Assembly (NCBI RefSeq): GCF_964036645.1
Contig: NZ_OZ038525.1
Location: forward strand, 3,972,001-4,036,000
Origin: Tenacibaculum sp. 190524A02b
Lineage (GTDB): Bacteria; Bacteroidota; Bacteroidia; Flavobacteriales; Flavobacteriaceae
Direction: 5' to 3'
DNA length: 64,000 nucleotides
Shown piece after piece: positions 41,162-51,121 of the stretch. The translations under genes were made by a program, and so were the position numbers. Position 1 is the stretch's first letter; each line of letters opens with the position of its first letter. A model generated the notes under the pieces. It saw only the letters and a program-made list of their open reading frames with translations. It was not told where the DNA came from and ran no database searches.

Positions 41162-43978
41162 ATGAGAAATTTTAGAGTAACAATGTTTATGCTACTTATG
41201 TTTAGTTTAAGTGTAAGTGCACAAAACATTGTAAAAGGTATCGTTATAAATAGCGATTCTGAAAAACCTCTACAAGGTGTTTCTGTTAGTGTAAAAGATG
41301 CGGATATAGTACAAACTACATCGGGGGACGGTAGTTTTACTTTGCAAAATGTACCAGAAGGAAGACAACTTGTAGTTATTTCATTAAAAGGGTATGAAAC
41401 CCAAAACTTTCCAGTTGAATTGTCTGGTAAAACAGTAGATTTAGGTATGATTATGATGTATGAAGATATATCAGAAGATCAAGACTTAAGTACTATTACT
41501 ATTACAGATGATGAATTAAGTGGTGATACTAGTGCTGCTGATAACATTTCAGGTTTATTGCAAGCTAGTAGAGACACGTATTTAAACTTTGCAGCTTTTG
41601 AATGGAGTGGTTCATTTTACAGAGTTAGAGGTTTAGATTCTGATAATGGTAAAGTTTTGATGAATGGAATTGAAATGAATAAACTTTACAATGGAAGACC
41701 ACAGTGGAGTAACTGGGGAGGTTTAAATGATGTAATGCGTAATCAGGAGTTTAGTAACGGTTTAGCACCATCTAACTATACTTTTGGTGGAGCCTTAGGT
41801 TCTACAAATATTAGTACACGTGCCTCAGAATATAGAAAAGGTGGTAGAGTATCTTACGCTTCATCTAATAGAAGTTATAACCATCGTTTAATGGCAACCT
41901 ATGCTTCTGGTTTGTTAAAAAATGGTTGGGCCATTGCAGCTTCTGGTAGTAAGAGATATGCAGATGAAGGTTATACCGACGGAACATTGTATAATGCGCA
42001 CTCTATATTTTTCTCTATTGAAAAACAGTTGGGAGATAATCATAGCTTAAACTTTACGGCTATTAACGCACAAAATAGAAGGGGTAAATCTTCTTCAAAT
42101 ACTGAAGAAGTGTTCAATCTAAAAGGGAGAAAGTATAATTCTTATTGGGGATATCAAGGAGATGAAATCCGTAACTCTCGTATTAAAAGAGTTGAAGAAC
42201 CAATAATAATGTTAAGTCATTATTGGGATATTTCAGAAAATACAAGTTTAAATACCAATGTGGGATACCAGTTTGGAGAAACAGGAAATAGTCGTATAGA
42301 TTTTGGAGGACATAAATTAGGAGGAATTGATTCTAATACAGGAAACCCTTATGTTTTAGATTTAGGAGGTAGTAATCCTTCAGCAGACTATTATCAAAAG
42401 CTACCAAGTTATGCTATCAGACAAGGGAATCCATTAGTTTATGAAGTACAACAAAATTTTGTGAATGATGGACAAATAAATTGGAGTGATTTATACAGAG
42501 CGAATACAAGGTCAGCAAATGAAGGATTCTCTTCTTATGTTTTATACGAAGATAGAAACGATGATACGCAGTTTAATGTGAATACAATTTTAAATACACA
42601 ATTGAACGATAATATCACATTAAATGCTAAAGCGCAATATTCTAAGTTTTCATCTGAAAACTTTGCTTATATGTTAGATTTATTAGGTGGAGAAAAGTTT
42701 TTAGATATTGATGGTTTTGCTGAATTTGATAACGAAAGACAAAATGATTTGCAAAACCCATACAGGTCTGTTAAAGTTGGAGATCGTTTTAGATATAATT
42801 ATAAATTAAACTCCGAAGTATTAAATGGTTTTGTTCAAGCACAGTTCAAGTATAATAAAGTAGATTTTTATGTAGCAGCGGATGTAAATAAAACAACACA
42901 TCAAAGAGAAGGTTTATATCAAAATGGTGCATTTGCTAATAACTCATTAGGATTATCTGATAAAATTGACTTCACAAACTTTAGTGGAAAAGCAGGTTTT
43001 ACTTACAAAATCTCAGGACGTCATTTATTAGATTTTAATGGAGGATACATTACTAAAGCGCCTTTATTAAGAAATGTTTTCTATAATGCTAGAGAAACAA
43101 ATAATATTGTTGAAGATTTAAAAGTAGAAAAAGTAATCACTGCGGATGCAAGTTATATTGTAAGAACTCCTTTTATCACCTCTAAATTAACAGGATATTA
43201 TACAAAAATTCAGGATGCTACAGATGTAAGTTTCTACTTTGCTCAAGGGTTAAGATTAGAAGCGTTATTTCAAGAAACGATGACAGGTGTTGATAAGCAA
43301 CATTTTGGAGCGGAGTTTGCTTTTGAAGCTAAAGTAACACCTACTATTAAATTAAAAGGTGCTGCAAACTATGGTCAATATACATACACTAATAATCCAA
43401 ATGTAACTTTAAGTACAGATGTAAGTAAAAGTTTAGAATTTCAGAGTTCAGGTTTTAGTCCTATTAATGGAACAAGGAATTATGGTGAAGCTAATTTAAA
43501 GAATTACAAAGTTGCAGCTGGTCCACAAACAACTTATTCGGTAGGTTTTGAATACCGTGATCCTGATTATTGGTGGGTAGGAGCTACTATTAACTTCTTT
43601 GACAATGTGTATGTAGACGCTGCACCAATATTAAGAACAGCTAGTTTTACACAAGATCCAAATGGAATTACTTTTGGAGATTATGATCCTGCAGTTGCAA
43701 GAAGATTATTACAGCAAGAAAAGTTTGATAATTACAACACTGTAAATTTAATTGGAGGGAAATCATGGAAGGTTGGAGATAATAAATACATTAGTATTTT
43801 TGCGAGTGTAACTAACTTATTTGATACAGAATATAGAACAGGAGGTTTTGAAGCATCTAGAAATGCAAATTACAGATCATTAAGAGATGATAGTGCTTTA
43901 GATACTCCAGTTTTTGGTAATAGGTATTGGTACGCAAGAGGTGCTACTTATTTTTTAAATGTAAATTATAGATTCTAA
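41162..43978 (+). CDS. TonB-dependent receptor with CarboxypepD_reg-like domain
   Basis: 938 residues: signal peptide (MLLMFSLSVSAQ), CarboxypepD_reg-like domain (IVKGIVINSDSEKPLQGVSV, about 23-105), a plug region with SGSFYRVRGLDSDNGKVLMN and a long barrel ending in RGATYFLNVNYRF. The plug motif differs from the standard glycan-type SusC form. A 19-base gap separates it from a DUF5689 lipoprotein, so they are co-transcribed. A TAATTTTG -7-like box lies 57 bases upstream (41098-41105) without an obvious -33 box. The ligand may be a product of the divergent EEP enzyme. Confidence 0.9.
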   Translation: MRNFRVTMFMLLMFSLSVSAQNIVKGIVINSDSEKPLQGVSVSVKDADIVQTTSGDGSFTLQNVPEGRQLVVISLKGYETQNFPVELSGKTVDLGMIMMYEDISEDQDLSTITITDDELSGDTSAADNISGLLQASRDTYLNFAAFEWSGSFYRVRGLDSDNGKVLMNGIEMNKLYNGRPQWSNWGGLNDVMRNQEFSNGLAPSNYTFGGALGSTNISTRASEYRKGGRVSYASSNRSYNHRLMATYASGLLKNGWAIAASGSKRYADEGYTDGTLYNAHSIFFSIEKQLGDNHSLNFTAINAQNRRGKSSSNTEEVFNLKGRKYNSYWGYQGDEIRNSRIKRVEEPIIMLSHYWDISENTSLNTNVGYQFGETGNSRIDFGGHKLGGIDSNTGNPYVLDLGGSNPSADYYQKLPSYAIRQGNPLVYEVQQNFVNDGQINWSDLYRANTRSANEGFSSYVLYEDRNDDTQFNVNTILNTQLNDNITLNAKAQYSKFSSENFAYMLDLLGGEKFLDIDGFAEFDNERQNDLQNPYRSVKVGDRFRYNYKLNSEVLNGFVQAQFKYNKVDFYVAADVNKTTHQREGLYQNGAFANNSLGLSDKIDFTNFSGKAGFTYKISGRHLLDFNGGYITKAPLLRNVFYNARETNNIVEDLKVEKVITADASYIVRTPFITSKLTGYYTKIQDATDVSFYFAQGLRLEALFQETMTGVDKQHFGAEFAFEAKVTPTIKLKGAANYGQYTYTNNPNVTLSTDVSKSLEFQSSGFSPINGTRNYGEANLKNYKVAAGPQTTYSVGFEYRDPDYWWVGATINFFDNVYVDAAPILRTASFTQDPNGITFGDYDPAVARRLLQQEKFDNYNTVNLIGGKSWKVGDNKYISIFASVTNLFDTEYRTGGFEASRNANYRSLRDDSALDTPVFGNRYWYARGATYFLNVNYRF

Positions 43979-43997
43979 TAAAACGAAATACAAAATC

Positions 43998-45407
43998 ATG
44001 AAAAATAATAAATTAAATATCATTGCATTATTAACTCTTTTCTTAGGGTTAGTATCGTGTGTAGAAGATGGTGATTTTACATTGCCTAGCACAGAAATTA
44101 ATGAGCCAAATATTAAAGCAAACTCAACTATAAAAGCAGTTAAAGAGGCTTTAAAGCAAGAGTTTAATAGTAATAATAAGTTAGTCTATACATTCCCAAC
44201 CCCAGATGCTCCAAATGCAGCGCCATTAGCTGTAATTGAAGGATATGTAGTTTCTAGTGATGCTACAGGGAACTTTTATAAGAAATTAACTATTCAAGAT
44301 AAACCATCTGAACCTACTCATGGTATCGAAATTTTATTGGATAATACTTCTTTAAGTCAATCTTATGAAGCTGGGAGAAAAGTATACGTAGTGTTAGATG
44401 GGTTAACGGTTACTTATGATGATGGAGAGAGAACAATTGCTTTTGATAACGATGTTCCTGGTAAATTTACTTTAGGGCAATTAATTGGTGATAGAGTAGA
44501 TGAGGTAATTCAACCAAGAGTTGCAAAACATGTTTTTGCTTCTGCTACTAAAGAGACTATTGTACCTACTTTAATCTCTGTAGCTGATATTAAAGAAGAT
44601 CATATTAATACTTTTGTTAAGATTGAAGGAGCTCAATTTGAAAAAGGAGAGTTAGTTAAAACTTTTTCTGGAGAAGCTAATGACAGTTTTGACGGCTTAA
44701 GAGCTTTCACTGAATGTGCTAGTGGTTTAGGAATGAACTTACAAACAAGTACTTTTGCTAGCTTTAAATCAAATATTGTACCTCAAGGAAGAGGAGATAT
44801 GATGTTTGTTTTAACAAAAGACTTTAGAGCAGAAAACTTAGTAGCAATAGTAAATACTCCTGATGCACTTCAATTTGATGGGCAAAGATGTGATCCTGTT
44901 TTTGGTGAAGATTTCCAAACAGCAGAAGATAATACAGACTTAAATATTGATGGATGGATCAATATTGCTGAAGTAGGTGGTGAATTATGGTCTGAGCAAG
45001 AGTTTAGAGGAAATGGTTATGCTGAGTTTAGTGGGTTTAGAACTGGAGATGCTAGTAATATAGGTTGGTTAATTTCTCCTGCAATTGATATGGATGCGCA
45101 AGATGGAGAAGTTTTAACTTTTAAAGCAGCTCAACATCACGTAAGTGATTCAGATAATAATACTTTAGAGGTGTTAGTTTCTACTAATTTTGACGGAACT
45201 AATGTTGCAACTGCTACTTGGACAAAATTAACAGCTACCTTACCTACTAAAGATAGTAGTTGGTATGCATTTCAAGGTTCTGGAGAGATTGATTTATCAA
45301 GTTATACAGGTAAGTTACATATAGCATTTAAATCAGTTGCATCTGGTACTGACACTGATTTAGATGGTTCTTATATGATTGATGATGTAAAAGTATTTGT
45401 TAAATAA
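43998..45407 (+). CDS. DUF5689 and choice-of-anchor lipoprotein
   Basis: 469 residues. Lipobox LGLVSC (lipid Cys about 21). The first half (about 60-290) is DUF5689-like, an OB-fold type domain (VIEGYVVSSDATGNFYKKLT). The second (about 300-469) is a choice-of-anchor J-like beta-sandwich (GWLISPAIDMDAQDGEVLTF and GSYMIDDVKVFVK). It probably binds ligand on the cell surface as partner of the upstream TonB receptor. It is followed by a strong terminator. Function of DUF5689 is not established. Confidence 0.85.
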   Translation: MKNNKLNIIALLTLFLGLVSCVEDGDFTLPSTEINEPNIKANSTIKAVKEALKQEFNSNNKLVYTFPTPDAPNAAPLAVIEGYVVSSDATGNFYKKLTIQDKPSEPTHGIEILLDNTSLSQSYEAGRKVYVVLDGLTVTYDDGERTIAFDNDVPGKFTLGQLIGDRVDEVIQPRVAKHVFASATKETIVPTLISVADIKEDHINTFVKIEGAQFEKGELVKTFSGEANDSFDGLRAFTECASGLGMNLQTSTFASFKSNIVPQGRGDMMFVLTKDFRAENLVAIVNTPDALQFDGQRCDPVFGEDFQTAEDNTDLNIDGWINIAEVGGELWSEQEFRGNGYAEFSGFRTGDASNIGWLISPAIDMDAQDGEVLTFKAAQHHVSDSDNNTLEVLVSTNFDGTNVATATWTKLTATLPTKDSSWYAFQGSGEIDLSSYTGKLHIAFKSVASGTDTDLDGSYMIDDVKVFVK

Positions 45408-45430
45408 TAAATACTAATTATTATATAAAT

Positions 45431-45458
45431 AAAAACCGAGCTTCAAAGCTCGGTTTTT
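45431..45458. terminator. bidirectional terminator
   Basis: AAAAACCGAGCTT pairs with AAGCTCGGTTTTT around CA, and a seven-base T run follows on the plus strand. It lies between the convergent DUF5689 and M28 peptidase genes. Confidence 0.9.
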
Positions 45459-45475
45459 TTGTGTGTAAAAGTTTT

Positions 45476-47551
45476 CTAATTTTTAATTAACTTTTGAGTG
45501 TATCTCTTATCTGTATTTTCTAAAGAAATAAAATAGATGCCTGCATTTATATTTGAAACATCAATAGTGTTTTTTTCAGAGCTCATTTCAACTTTAGCAA
45601 CAGTTTTTCCGTTCATATCATTAATAATAACAGCATTATTTTGCCATAATTCGTTGTTTATATATAGTAACAATTGATTTCCTTTTACAGGATTAGGCGC
45701 AAATAATACTACCTCATTATCATTTACTAGAACTTTATGAGTGTTTGTTCTTGCTCTAGGATTATAGCATACACTTAATCTATTCCATCCTCTGTTTGTT
45801 CTTTCATAAATAATATTGTTATATAATGTTTTATCTCCAGAAGAATAATTAACAGAAGGATTATAGATAGGAGCATTGCAAGAATTATTTTTAATATTAT
45901 TACCATTAGTTAAGTTAACAGAATAATCTTCAACTTCACCATAATTAAAGGAACCACAAGATGAAGGTAATGTGTTGTACCTCATTGTAACTCTCATTCG
46001 TGTTTTACCAGACTTAGCACTAGATGGAACGGTAAATGTTCCGCTAACTGAAGCATCTTGATTAGCACCTTTACTGTAAACTTGCTCGCCATTATCCTCA
46101 AAGTCTCCATCTTGATTGTAGTCAATCCAAACACGATACGCTTCGTTATACTTTCTGCCAGTCCATTTAGGAGTAATTGTAATTGTTTGCGGACTTCCTA
46201 ATTGTAAGTCAGTAGATAAGCTAGTGAAATCTTGATAACCCGTCTGAGCTGTTGAACGATTATTAATACTACCAATTGCTACTTTTTGAATGTACTCATC
46301 AGAAACGTTATTCCCTTTAGCAGCGCAATAAGTAACCGGTTCAGAGGTTCCTTGACTTTTAGCAACTTCAATTAAAAATTCCAAACCGAGTTTCGCAAAT
46401 TTAGCAGCATGAGTTGCATTTGCTGTAGGAAAACGACTAGAAGTATCGTTAACGGTATGGATGTATGGACTAGATCCGTTAAAAGTAGCTTCAAAAGGAA
46501 AGGCCGTCTCATAGCCTTGTTGTGCCCAGCTATAATGATCTGAACAACCATAGTTACATCTAGTATATCCATAAGTAAATTTATGAGTACCCGAAGCATT
46601 ATAATGATCCATTAATTGTACTAAGAAAGCATTTAAAGAGCTACTGTTATAGCTATCATCTGATACATAAACATCATTTGAAGAACCTTTATAATTGGTC
46701 ATATCAAACTGTACATAAGCCAAAACATTTACGTTTCTGCTTTTGTAGTCTTGAGCAATTTCTTTAGAGCCTCTTAAACCAATTTCTTCAGCGGCAAAAG
46801 CCATGAATTCAATAGTTCTTTTAGGTTTAAAGTTGGTTGAAAGTAATACCCTTGCTACTTCTGTAATAGTAGCAATCCCAGAAGCATTATCGTCTGCTCC
46901 TGGAGCATTCGTTGTTCTTTCAGGGCTAATAGAATCAATATGCCCACCAATAATTACAAACTCATCTGGTTTTTCACTACCTGTAATTGTCATAACTACA
47001 GAAGGCATACTGGAACTGTTATGGTTTACAATTCTTACAGAAACATCATTTCGATTAGTAGCCATGCTTTCCCATTTTTGTTTTAAATCTAACACAGACT
47101 GTTTAGCACTTTGGGTAGTATGATATCTAGTACCATAGCCCTCAAGCTCTTTAATATGATTAGCAATATTCATATTGTTAACCAAGTTGATGTGTTGTTT
47201 AACTACCTGATCTTGATTAATAGAAAAAGAGCCTCTTTTTTGCCCTTTTCTTCTATTCTGAAGCGCATTAATAGTTTTAATGGCATCTTCTTTTGAGTTT
47301 TCATAAATAAAACCAGGCCCATGTGTAAGAATCATGTGGTGTAATTTTTCTGCAGCATCTTCACTAAGTTTTACTGCGCTATAACCATTGGAGGAGGAGA
47401 GGATCATAATGTCTTGCGGAGACAATTTTTTAAGTTTCACAGCGTCTTTTGTTTCAATAGTTCCATAAAACATTTCTTTTTGTTGACTGTAGATGGTAGA
47501 AAAGTTTAGGCATAGCAATAACAACGTGATAAAAAAATACTTTTTTTTCAT
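45476..47551 (-). CDS. M28 family metallopeptidase with T9SS sorting domain
   Basis: 691 residues. Signal peptide ends near SQQ (22-24). The M28 zinc aminopeptidase domain (about 130-395) has IGGHIDSI (His204), PGADDNASG (Asp220), FAAEEIGLRG (Glu255/Glu256), then an Asp and a SDHYSW His. It is followed by a GEVED-type domain (GEVEDYSVNL near 550), a Trp-containing 40-residue carbohydrate-binding-like segment (YNNIIYERTNRGW), and a C-terminal type A T9SS sorting signal (FAPNPVKGNQ ... GIYFISLENTDKRYTQKLI). It is therefore secreted across the outer membrane and probably digests extracellular peptides. Confidence 0.93.
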   Translation of the reverse strand: MKKKYFFITLLLLCLNFSTIYSQQKEMFYGTIETKDAVKLKKLSPQDIMILSSSNGYSAVKLSEDAAEKLHHMILTHGPGFIYENSKEDAIKTINALQNRRKGQKRGSFSINQDQVVKQHINLVNNMNIANHIKELEGYGTRYHTTQSAKQSVLDLKQKWESMATNRNDVSVRIVNHNSSSMPSVVMTITGSEKPDEFVIIGGHIDSISPERTTNAPGADDNASGIATITEVARVLLSTNFKPKRTIEFMAFAAEEIGLRGSKEIAQDYKSRNVNVLAYVQFDMTNYKGSSNDVYVSDDSYNSSSLNAFLVQLMDHYNASGTHKFTYGYTRCNYGCSDHYSWAQQGYETAFPFEATFNGSSPYIHTVNDTSSRFPTANATHAAKFAKLGLEFLIEVAKSQGTSEPVTYCAAKGNNVSDEYIQKVAIGSINNRSTAQTGYQDFTSLSTDLQLGSPQTITITPKWTGRKYNEAYRVWIDYNQDGDFEDNGEQVYSKGANQDASVSGTFTVPSSAKSGKTRMRVTMRYNTLPSSCGSFNYGEVEDYSVNLTNGNNIKNNSCNAPIYNPSVNYSSGDKTLYNNIIYERTNRGWNRLSVCYNPRARTNTHKVLVNDNEVVLFAPNPVKGNQLLLYINNELWQNNAVIINDMNGKTVAKVEMSSEKNTIDVSNINAGIYFISLENTDKRYTQKLIKN

Positions 47552-47824
47552 TTTGAAGGGGTTTAAAAAATTAATTTTAGTTTAGTTTGAATAAAAATAA
47601 TGAAAAAATATTCTAAATCAGTGTTTTATGATGAGTTTCTAATGCCTTTTTTAAATAATGTATTGTTTTTGTAATTTGTAAATATTCCCAACGCGGTTGA
47701 GATGTTTTCGGTAACTATTGAAGTGTTCCCAATACAATTGAAAGGAATTAATAGTATAGATATTCAACTAAATATAGGCGCATAATTAAAAAATCTGCAT
47801 ATTTATACCATCAAAAAAAGTACA

Positions 47825-48709
47825 ATGTCTTCTAATACCAGAATAACTAGAGCTTTTAAGAATGCAAAAAGGCTGCCGTTGTCATCTGAATCAAAATATA
47901 TATTATTCTCAGACTGTCATAGAGGAGATAATAGTTTTGCAGATGATTTTTCTCATAATAGAAAAATTTATCACTATGCAATGTCTTATTATTTAGAAAA
48001 AGAGTTCACTTATATTGAGTTGGGAGATGGAGATGAACTATGGGAGAATTCTTTTAAAGCAATTTTTAATGCGAATAAAGATATCTATTTGTTGTTGAAA
48101 AAATTTCATGAGAAAGGAAAGCTTCATTTTATTTGGGGAAATCATGATATGGATTATAGAAACCCTAAAAACATTGAAAAAAATCTACATTATTACTATG
48201 ATACTTCGGATGATAAAGAAAAGGAGTTAATGATTGGAGCTTCATTCTCGGAAGCTATTCGATTAGAACAAGAAGATGGGAGATCTATATTTTTACTACA
48301 TGGACATCAAGCAGATTGGTTTAATTATCTTTTTTGGCGATTCAGTGCTTTTTTGGTAAGAGTATTATGGAGACCATTGCAAATAATTGGTATTAAAGAT
48401 CCAACTAGTCCAGCTCAAAACTATAGAGGGTTAATAAAAGTAGAAAGAAGATTAGAAAAATGGATAAAAGAAAATAACAATCAAATGATTGTTACTGGCC
48501 ATACACACAGACCTAGATTTCCTGCAGAGAATGAATTACCACATTTTAATGATGGGAGCTGTGTACATCCAAGATGCATAACAGGGTTGGAAATTGAGGA
48601 TAATAAAATAACTTTAATAAAGTGGCACGTGTTAACAAAACATGATGGAACCATGCAGATAACCAGAACAAAGTTAGAAGGACCAAATAATATAACGGAT
48701 TATATTTAA
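47825..48709 (+). CDS. metallophosphoesterase family protein (LpxH-like)
   Basis: 294 residues, cytoplasmic. All canonical metallophosphoesterase motifs are intact: SDCHRGD (DxH), GDGDELWE, WGNHDMD, HGHQADW and TGHTHRP. Aromatic and hydrophobic segment between (FNYLFWRFSAFLVRVLWRP) suggests membrane association, as in UDP-2,3-diacylglucosamine hydrolases of lipid A synthesis. That substrate is a guess. It is a single gene about 270 bases from the divergent M28 gene; that gap contains only AT-rich sequence and presumably promoters. Compare the altered motifs of the protein at 17136. Confidence 0.87.
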   Translation: MSSNTRITRAFKNAKRLPLSSESKYILFSDCHRGDNSFADDFSHNRKIYHYAMSYYLEKEFTYIELGDGDELWENSFKAIFNANKDIYLLLKKFHEKGKLHFIWGNHDMDYRNPKNIEKNLHYYYDTSDDKEKELMIGASFSEAIRLEQEDGRSIFLLHGHQADWFNYLFWRFSAFLVRVLWRPLQIIGIKDPTSPAQNYRGLIKVERRLEKWIKENNNQMIVTGHTHRPRFPAENELPHFNDGSCVHPRCITGLEIEDNKITLIKWHVLTKHDGTMQITRTKLEGPNNITDYI

Positions 48710-48791
48710 AAAATTATTTTCATAACATTAAAATAATATTATATATCAACTGTGTTTTCTTAAATTTGTCGGGTTAAATTAAAAGCATAGA

Positions 48792-51044
48792 ATGGGAGAT
48801 CCGTTTATTTTAATGCTAGTCGCATTGGGGGCATTAGCAATATTAGATTTAGTTGTTGGAGTTAGTAATGATGCAGTAAACTTCTTGAATTCGGCAATTG
48901 GGTCGAAAGCTATTCCTATTAAAACTATAATGATTATTGCCAGCGTAGGTGTGTTCTTTGGAGCAGTTACCTCTAGTGGTATGATGGAAGTAGCCAGAAA
49001 AGGTATATTTAACCCAAACATGTTTATGTTTGAGGAGATCATGTACATTTTTATGGCTGTAATGATTACAGATATTTTATTGTTAGATGTTTTTAACTCT
49101 TTAGGAATGCCAACATCTACCACAGTATCGATTGTTTTTGAGTTGTTAGGTTCAGCTGTAGCCATAGCTTTAATTAAAATTTCAGCTAGTGATACACAAA
49201 CAATTGCAGATATTTGGTCATATATTAACGATAAAAAAGCCATTGAAATTATATTAGGTATTATACTCTCCGTCGTAGTCGCATTTACGGTAGGAGCCAT
49301 TGTACAGTACTTTTCAAGGGTTATTTATTCTTTCGATTTTGAAAAAAGACCATTGTATATTAATGCTTTATTTGGAGGGTTTGCGATTACTGCTATTACT
49401 TATTTTATAATTATAAAAGGTCTAAAAGGAACACCTTTTTATGGAAACCTGAAAGGAATCATTGAAGGAAACTCTGTGGCTATTGTAGTAGGTAGTTTTG
49501 CCTTATGGTCAGCAGTTTCATATGCACTTATTAAGTTTTTTAAGGTTAATATATTAGTAACCATTATTGCTGTAGGTACTTTTTCTTTGGCAATGGCATT
49601 TGCAGGGAATGATTTAGTTAATTTTATAGGTGTGCCTATTGCAGCTTTAAACTCTTATGATGCTTGGCAAGCTTCTGGTTTAGGTGCTAATGAGTTTTCA
49701 ATGGGGGTTTTAGCTAAAAAAGTACCATCAAATACTTTACTTTTATTAGCTGCAGGTTTAATAATGGTAATTACTTTATGGACATCGAAGAAGGCAAGAG
49801 CTGTAATTGAAACTGGAATTAATTTATCAAGACAAGGAGAAGGTCAAGAGAAGTTTCAACCAAATAATTTATCAAGAACTGTAGTTAGATTAGCAATGTT
49901 TGCTAATCAAGGAATTAATCTTTTAATACCTAAAAGAACTCAAGTATATATCAATTCAAAATTTGAAAAACCAGTTATAAAATTACCAAAAGATAAAACA
50001 TATGAATTACCTGCTTTTGATTTAGTTAGAGCTTCCGTAAACCTTATTATGGCTAGTGTATTAATATCTATTGCCACTTCTATGAAACTACCACTTTCAA
50101 CTACTTATGTAACCTTTATGGTAGCAATGGGTACTTCATTAGCAGATAGAGCTTGGGGAAGAGAAAGTGCCGTATATAGAGTTGCTGGAGTATTTAATGT
50201 AGTAGGAGGTTGGTTTTTAACAGCTATAGTGGCTTTCACCGCAGCAGGAATAGTAGCTTACTTAATTAGTTGGCATATTTCAATGATACCAGTATTATTA
50301 TTGCTTGTTATTGGTTTATTAACTAGAACAAGTATTATGTATTCTAGGAAAGCGAAAGAAGAAAAAAAGCAATTATTTGTTGAAAGAGCTGAACTGATTT
50401 CTATTAATGGGGTGATTGATGAGAGCTCAGATCATATTGCAGGAGTAGCTGAAAGAGTTAACAAATTATATTCAAATGTGGTAAATGATTTAGCAAATCA
50501 TGATTTAAATAAATTACGTAAAACAGACAAACACGTAATGAAGCTAAATGACGAAATAGATAGTTTGAAAGATGGTGTATTTTATTTTATAAAATCTCTA
50601 GATGAAACATCTGTACAAGCAAGTAGATTTTATATTTTAATTTTAGGGTATTTACAAGACGTAGCACAATCTATTAGTTATATTTCTAGATCTACTTTTA
50701 AGCACGTTCATAATAACCATAAAAATCTTAAAAAAGAACAAATTAAAGATCTAAAGTATATAGATAATAGCTTGTCTAAATTATTAGAAGATATTAGTAA
50801 AACTTTTGAAAGTAGAGAGTTTGATAACTTGTCACAAATTATAGACGAAAAAAGAGCATTATTAAAAGATGTTTCTGATTCAATTGAAAAACAAGTAGAC
50901 AGAATTAGAACAAATGAAACAAGTCCTAAAAACACCACGCTTTACTTTAGTTTATTAATTGAAACACAAGATTTGGTTTCAGGACTAATGAGTTTATTAC
51001 AAACTTATGAAGAGTTTCATGTTAGTACCAAAAGTGTAGTATAA
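48792..51044 (+). CDS. inorganic phosphate transporter (PiT) with C-terminal PhoU-like domain
   Basis: 750 residues. The PiT core (about 1-530) has two duplicated signature blocks: VVGVSNDAVNFLNSAIGSKA (residue 17 onward) and FAGNDLVNFIGVPIAA (near 277), and PLSTTYVTFMVAMGTSLADR, with many TM helices. A long region (about 535-750) has no TM helices and is rich in helix-forming residues (YSNVVNDLANHDLNKLRKTD and ESREFDNLSQIIDEKRALLK), resembling a PhoU-like regulatory domain. Bacterial PiT transporters are usually under 550 residues. It imports phosphate. A TAAATTTG -7 box sits just upstream (48761-48768). Confidence 0.88.
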   Translation: MGDPFILMLVALGALAILDLVVGVSNDAVNFLNSAIGSKAIPIKTIMIIASVGVFFGAVTSSGMMEVARKGIFNPNMFMFEEIMYIFMAVMITDILLLDVFNSLGMPTSTTVSIVFELLGSAVAIALIKISASDTQTIADIWSYINDKKAIEIILGIILSVVVAFTVGAIVQYFSRVIYSFDFEKRPLYINALFGGFAITAITYFIIIKGLKGTPFYGNLKGIIEGNSVAIVVGSFALWSAVSYALIKFFKVNILVTIIAVGTFSLAMAFAGNDLVNFIGVPIAALNSYDAWQASGLGANEFSMGVLAKKVPSNTLLLLAAGLIMVITLWTSKKARAVIETGINLSRQGEGQEKFQPNNLSRTVVRLAMFANQGINLLIPKRTQVYINSKFEKPVIKLPKDKTYELPAFDLVRASVNLIMASVLISIATSMKLPLSTTYVTFMVAMGTSLADRAWGRESAVYRVAGVFNVVGGWFLTAIVAFTAAGIVAYLISWHISMIPVLLLLVIGLLTRTSIMYSRKAKEEKKQLFVERAELISINGVIDESSDHIAGVAERVNKLYSNVVNDLANHDLNKLRKTDKHVMKLNDEIDSLKDGVFYFIKSLDETSVQASRFYILILGYLQDVAQSISYISRSTFKHVHNNHKNLKKEQIKDLKYIDNSLSKLLEDISKTFESREFDNLSQIIDEKRALLKDVSDSIEKQVDRIRTNETSPKNTTLYFSLLIETQDLVSGLMSLLQTYEEFHVSTKSVV

Positions 51045-51070
51045 TTAAAAAGATAAATATTGTTATAAAT

Positions 51071-51098
51071 AAAACCTTGGAATTTGATCCAAGGTTTT
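51071..51098 (+). terminator. terminator after the phosphate transporter gene
   Basis: AAAACCTTGGA pairs perfectly with TCCAAGGTTTT around ATTTGA, with a T-rich tail (TTTTTATTTTTG). It lies 26 bases after the transporter stop and before the next gene. Confidence 0.85.
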
Positions 51099-51121
51099 TA
51101 TTTTTGCTGGAAATTAAATCA

